Source: JAGVVZ01 sp964373165
GTDB lineage: Archaea; Aenigmatarchaeota; Aenigmatarchaeia; CG10238-14
Reading direction: 5' to 3'
Assembly (NCBI GenBank): GCA_964373165.1
Contig: CAYJTF010000049.1
Span: forward strand, 1-5,089
DNA length: 5,089 bases
Positions within the stretch are counted from its first letter, which is position 1; each line of letters begins with the position of its first letter. A program made the position numbers and the translations under genes. The notes under the pieces were generated by a model, which ran no database searches, was not told where the DNA came from, and saw only the letters and a list, made by a program, of their open reading frames with translations. Positions 5,041 through 5,089 of this stretch are shown one piece after another.

Positions 5041-5089
5041 GTCAAAGACATAAATAATTACACAAGTTAATGGTAAACTTATTCTTTCC

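Noticed and set aside
5050..5084. Short imperfect dyad AAGTT/AACTT near the right edge
   Set aside because: Five base pairs only, expected by chance in AT-rich sequence.
1..5089. CRISPR array, insertion sequence, tRNA or attachment site
   Set aside because: No regularly spaced repeats, transposase motifs, tRNA-like fold or flanking direct repeats were seen.

Overview
The window is AT-rich DNA that looks archaeal, most like a mesophilic TACK archaeon of the Nitrososphaeria (Thaumarchaeota) type, although a DPANN or another AT-rich archaeon cannot be excluded. The signs are archaeal TATA boxes (TTTAAA or TTATTTAA) about 27 bp ahead of several start codons with no Shine-Dalgarno site, which is the arrangement expected for leaderless mRNAs. 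A winged-helix protein fused to a C-terminal domain resembling archaeal S-layer-like regions, and a nucleotidyltransferase of archaeal NadM type, point the same way. No mobile element, CRISPR array, rRNA or tRNA was seen.

Layout. Positions 1-420 are mostly non-coding: a weak open frame (the possible tail of a gene entering from the left), one perfect inverted repeat, then an AT-rich stretch ending in a strong promoter. Four genes follow on the + strand: a winged-helix regulator-like protein with a C-terminal calcium-loop motif (421-1347); a 415-residue protein of unrecognised family with two phosphoribosyltransferase-like halves (1396-2643); a shikimate-kinase-like P-loop kinase (2756-3289); and a NadM-like nucleotidyltransferase (3325-3930). 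On the - strand, overlapping the last gene tail to tail by 11 bp, is a histidine phosphatase of phosphoglycerate mutase type (3920-4738). Upstream of it on the same strand lies a small open frame for a one-helix membrane protein (4822-4980), overlapped by a second tiny frame (4910-5008).

How they may work together. The four enzymes have chemistries that fit a small phosphometabolite or nucleotide pathway: a possible PRPP-using transferase, a small-molecule kinase, an adenylyl/cytidylyl transferase and a phosphomonoesterase. The first gene, with a DNA-binding domain, could sense a ligand and control its neighbours. This pathway is inference from gene content and proximity. Most of these genes appear to have their own promoters, so they form a neighbourhood and not clearly one operon. 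The most novel item is the 415-residue protein with paired DD-x4-G motifs; the cluster as a whole is the best candidate for an undescribed system.
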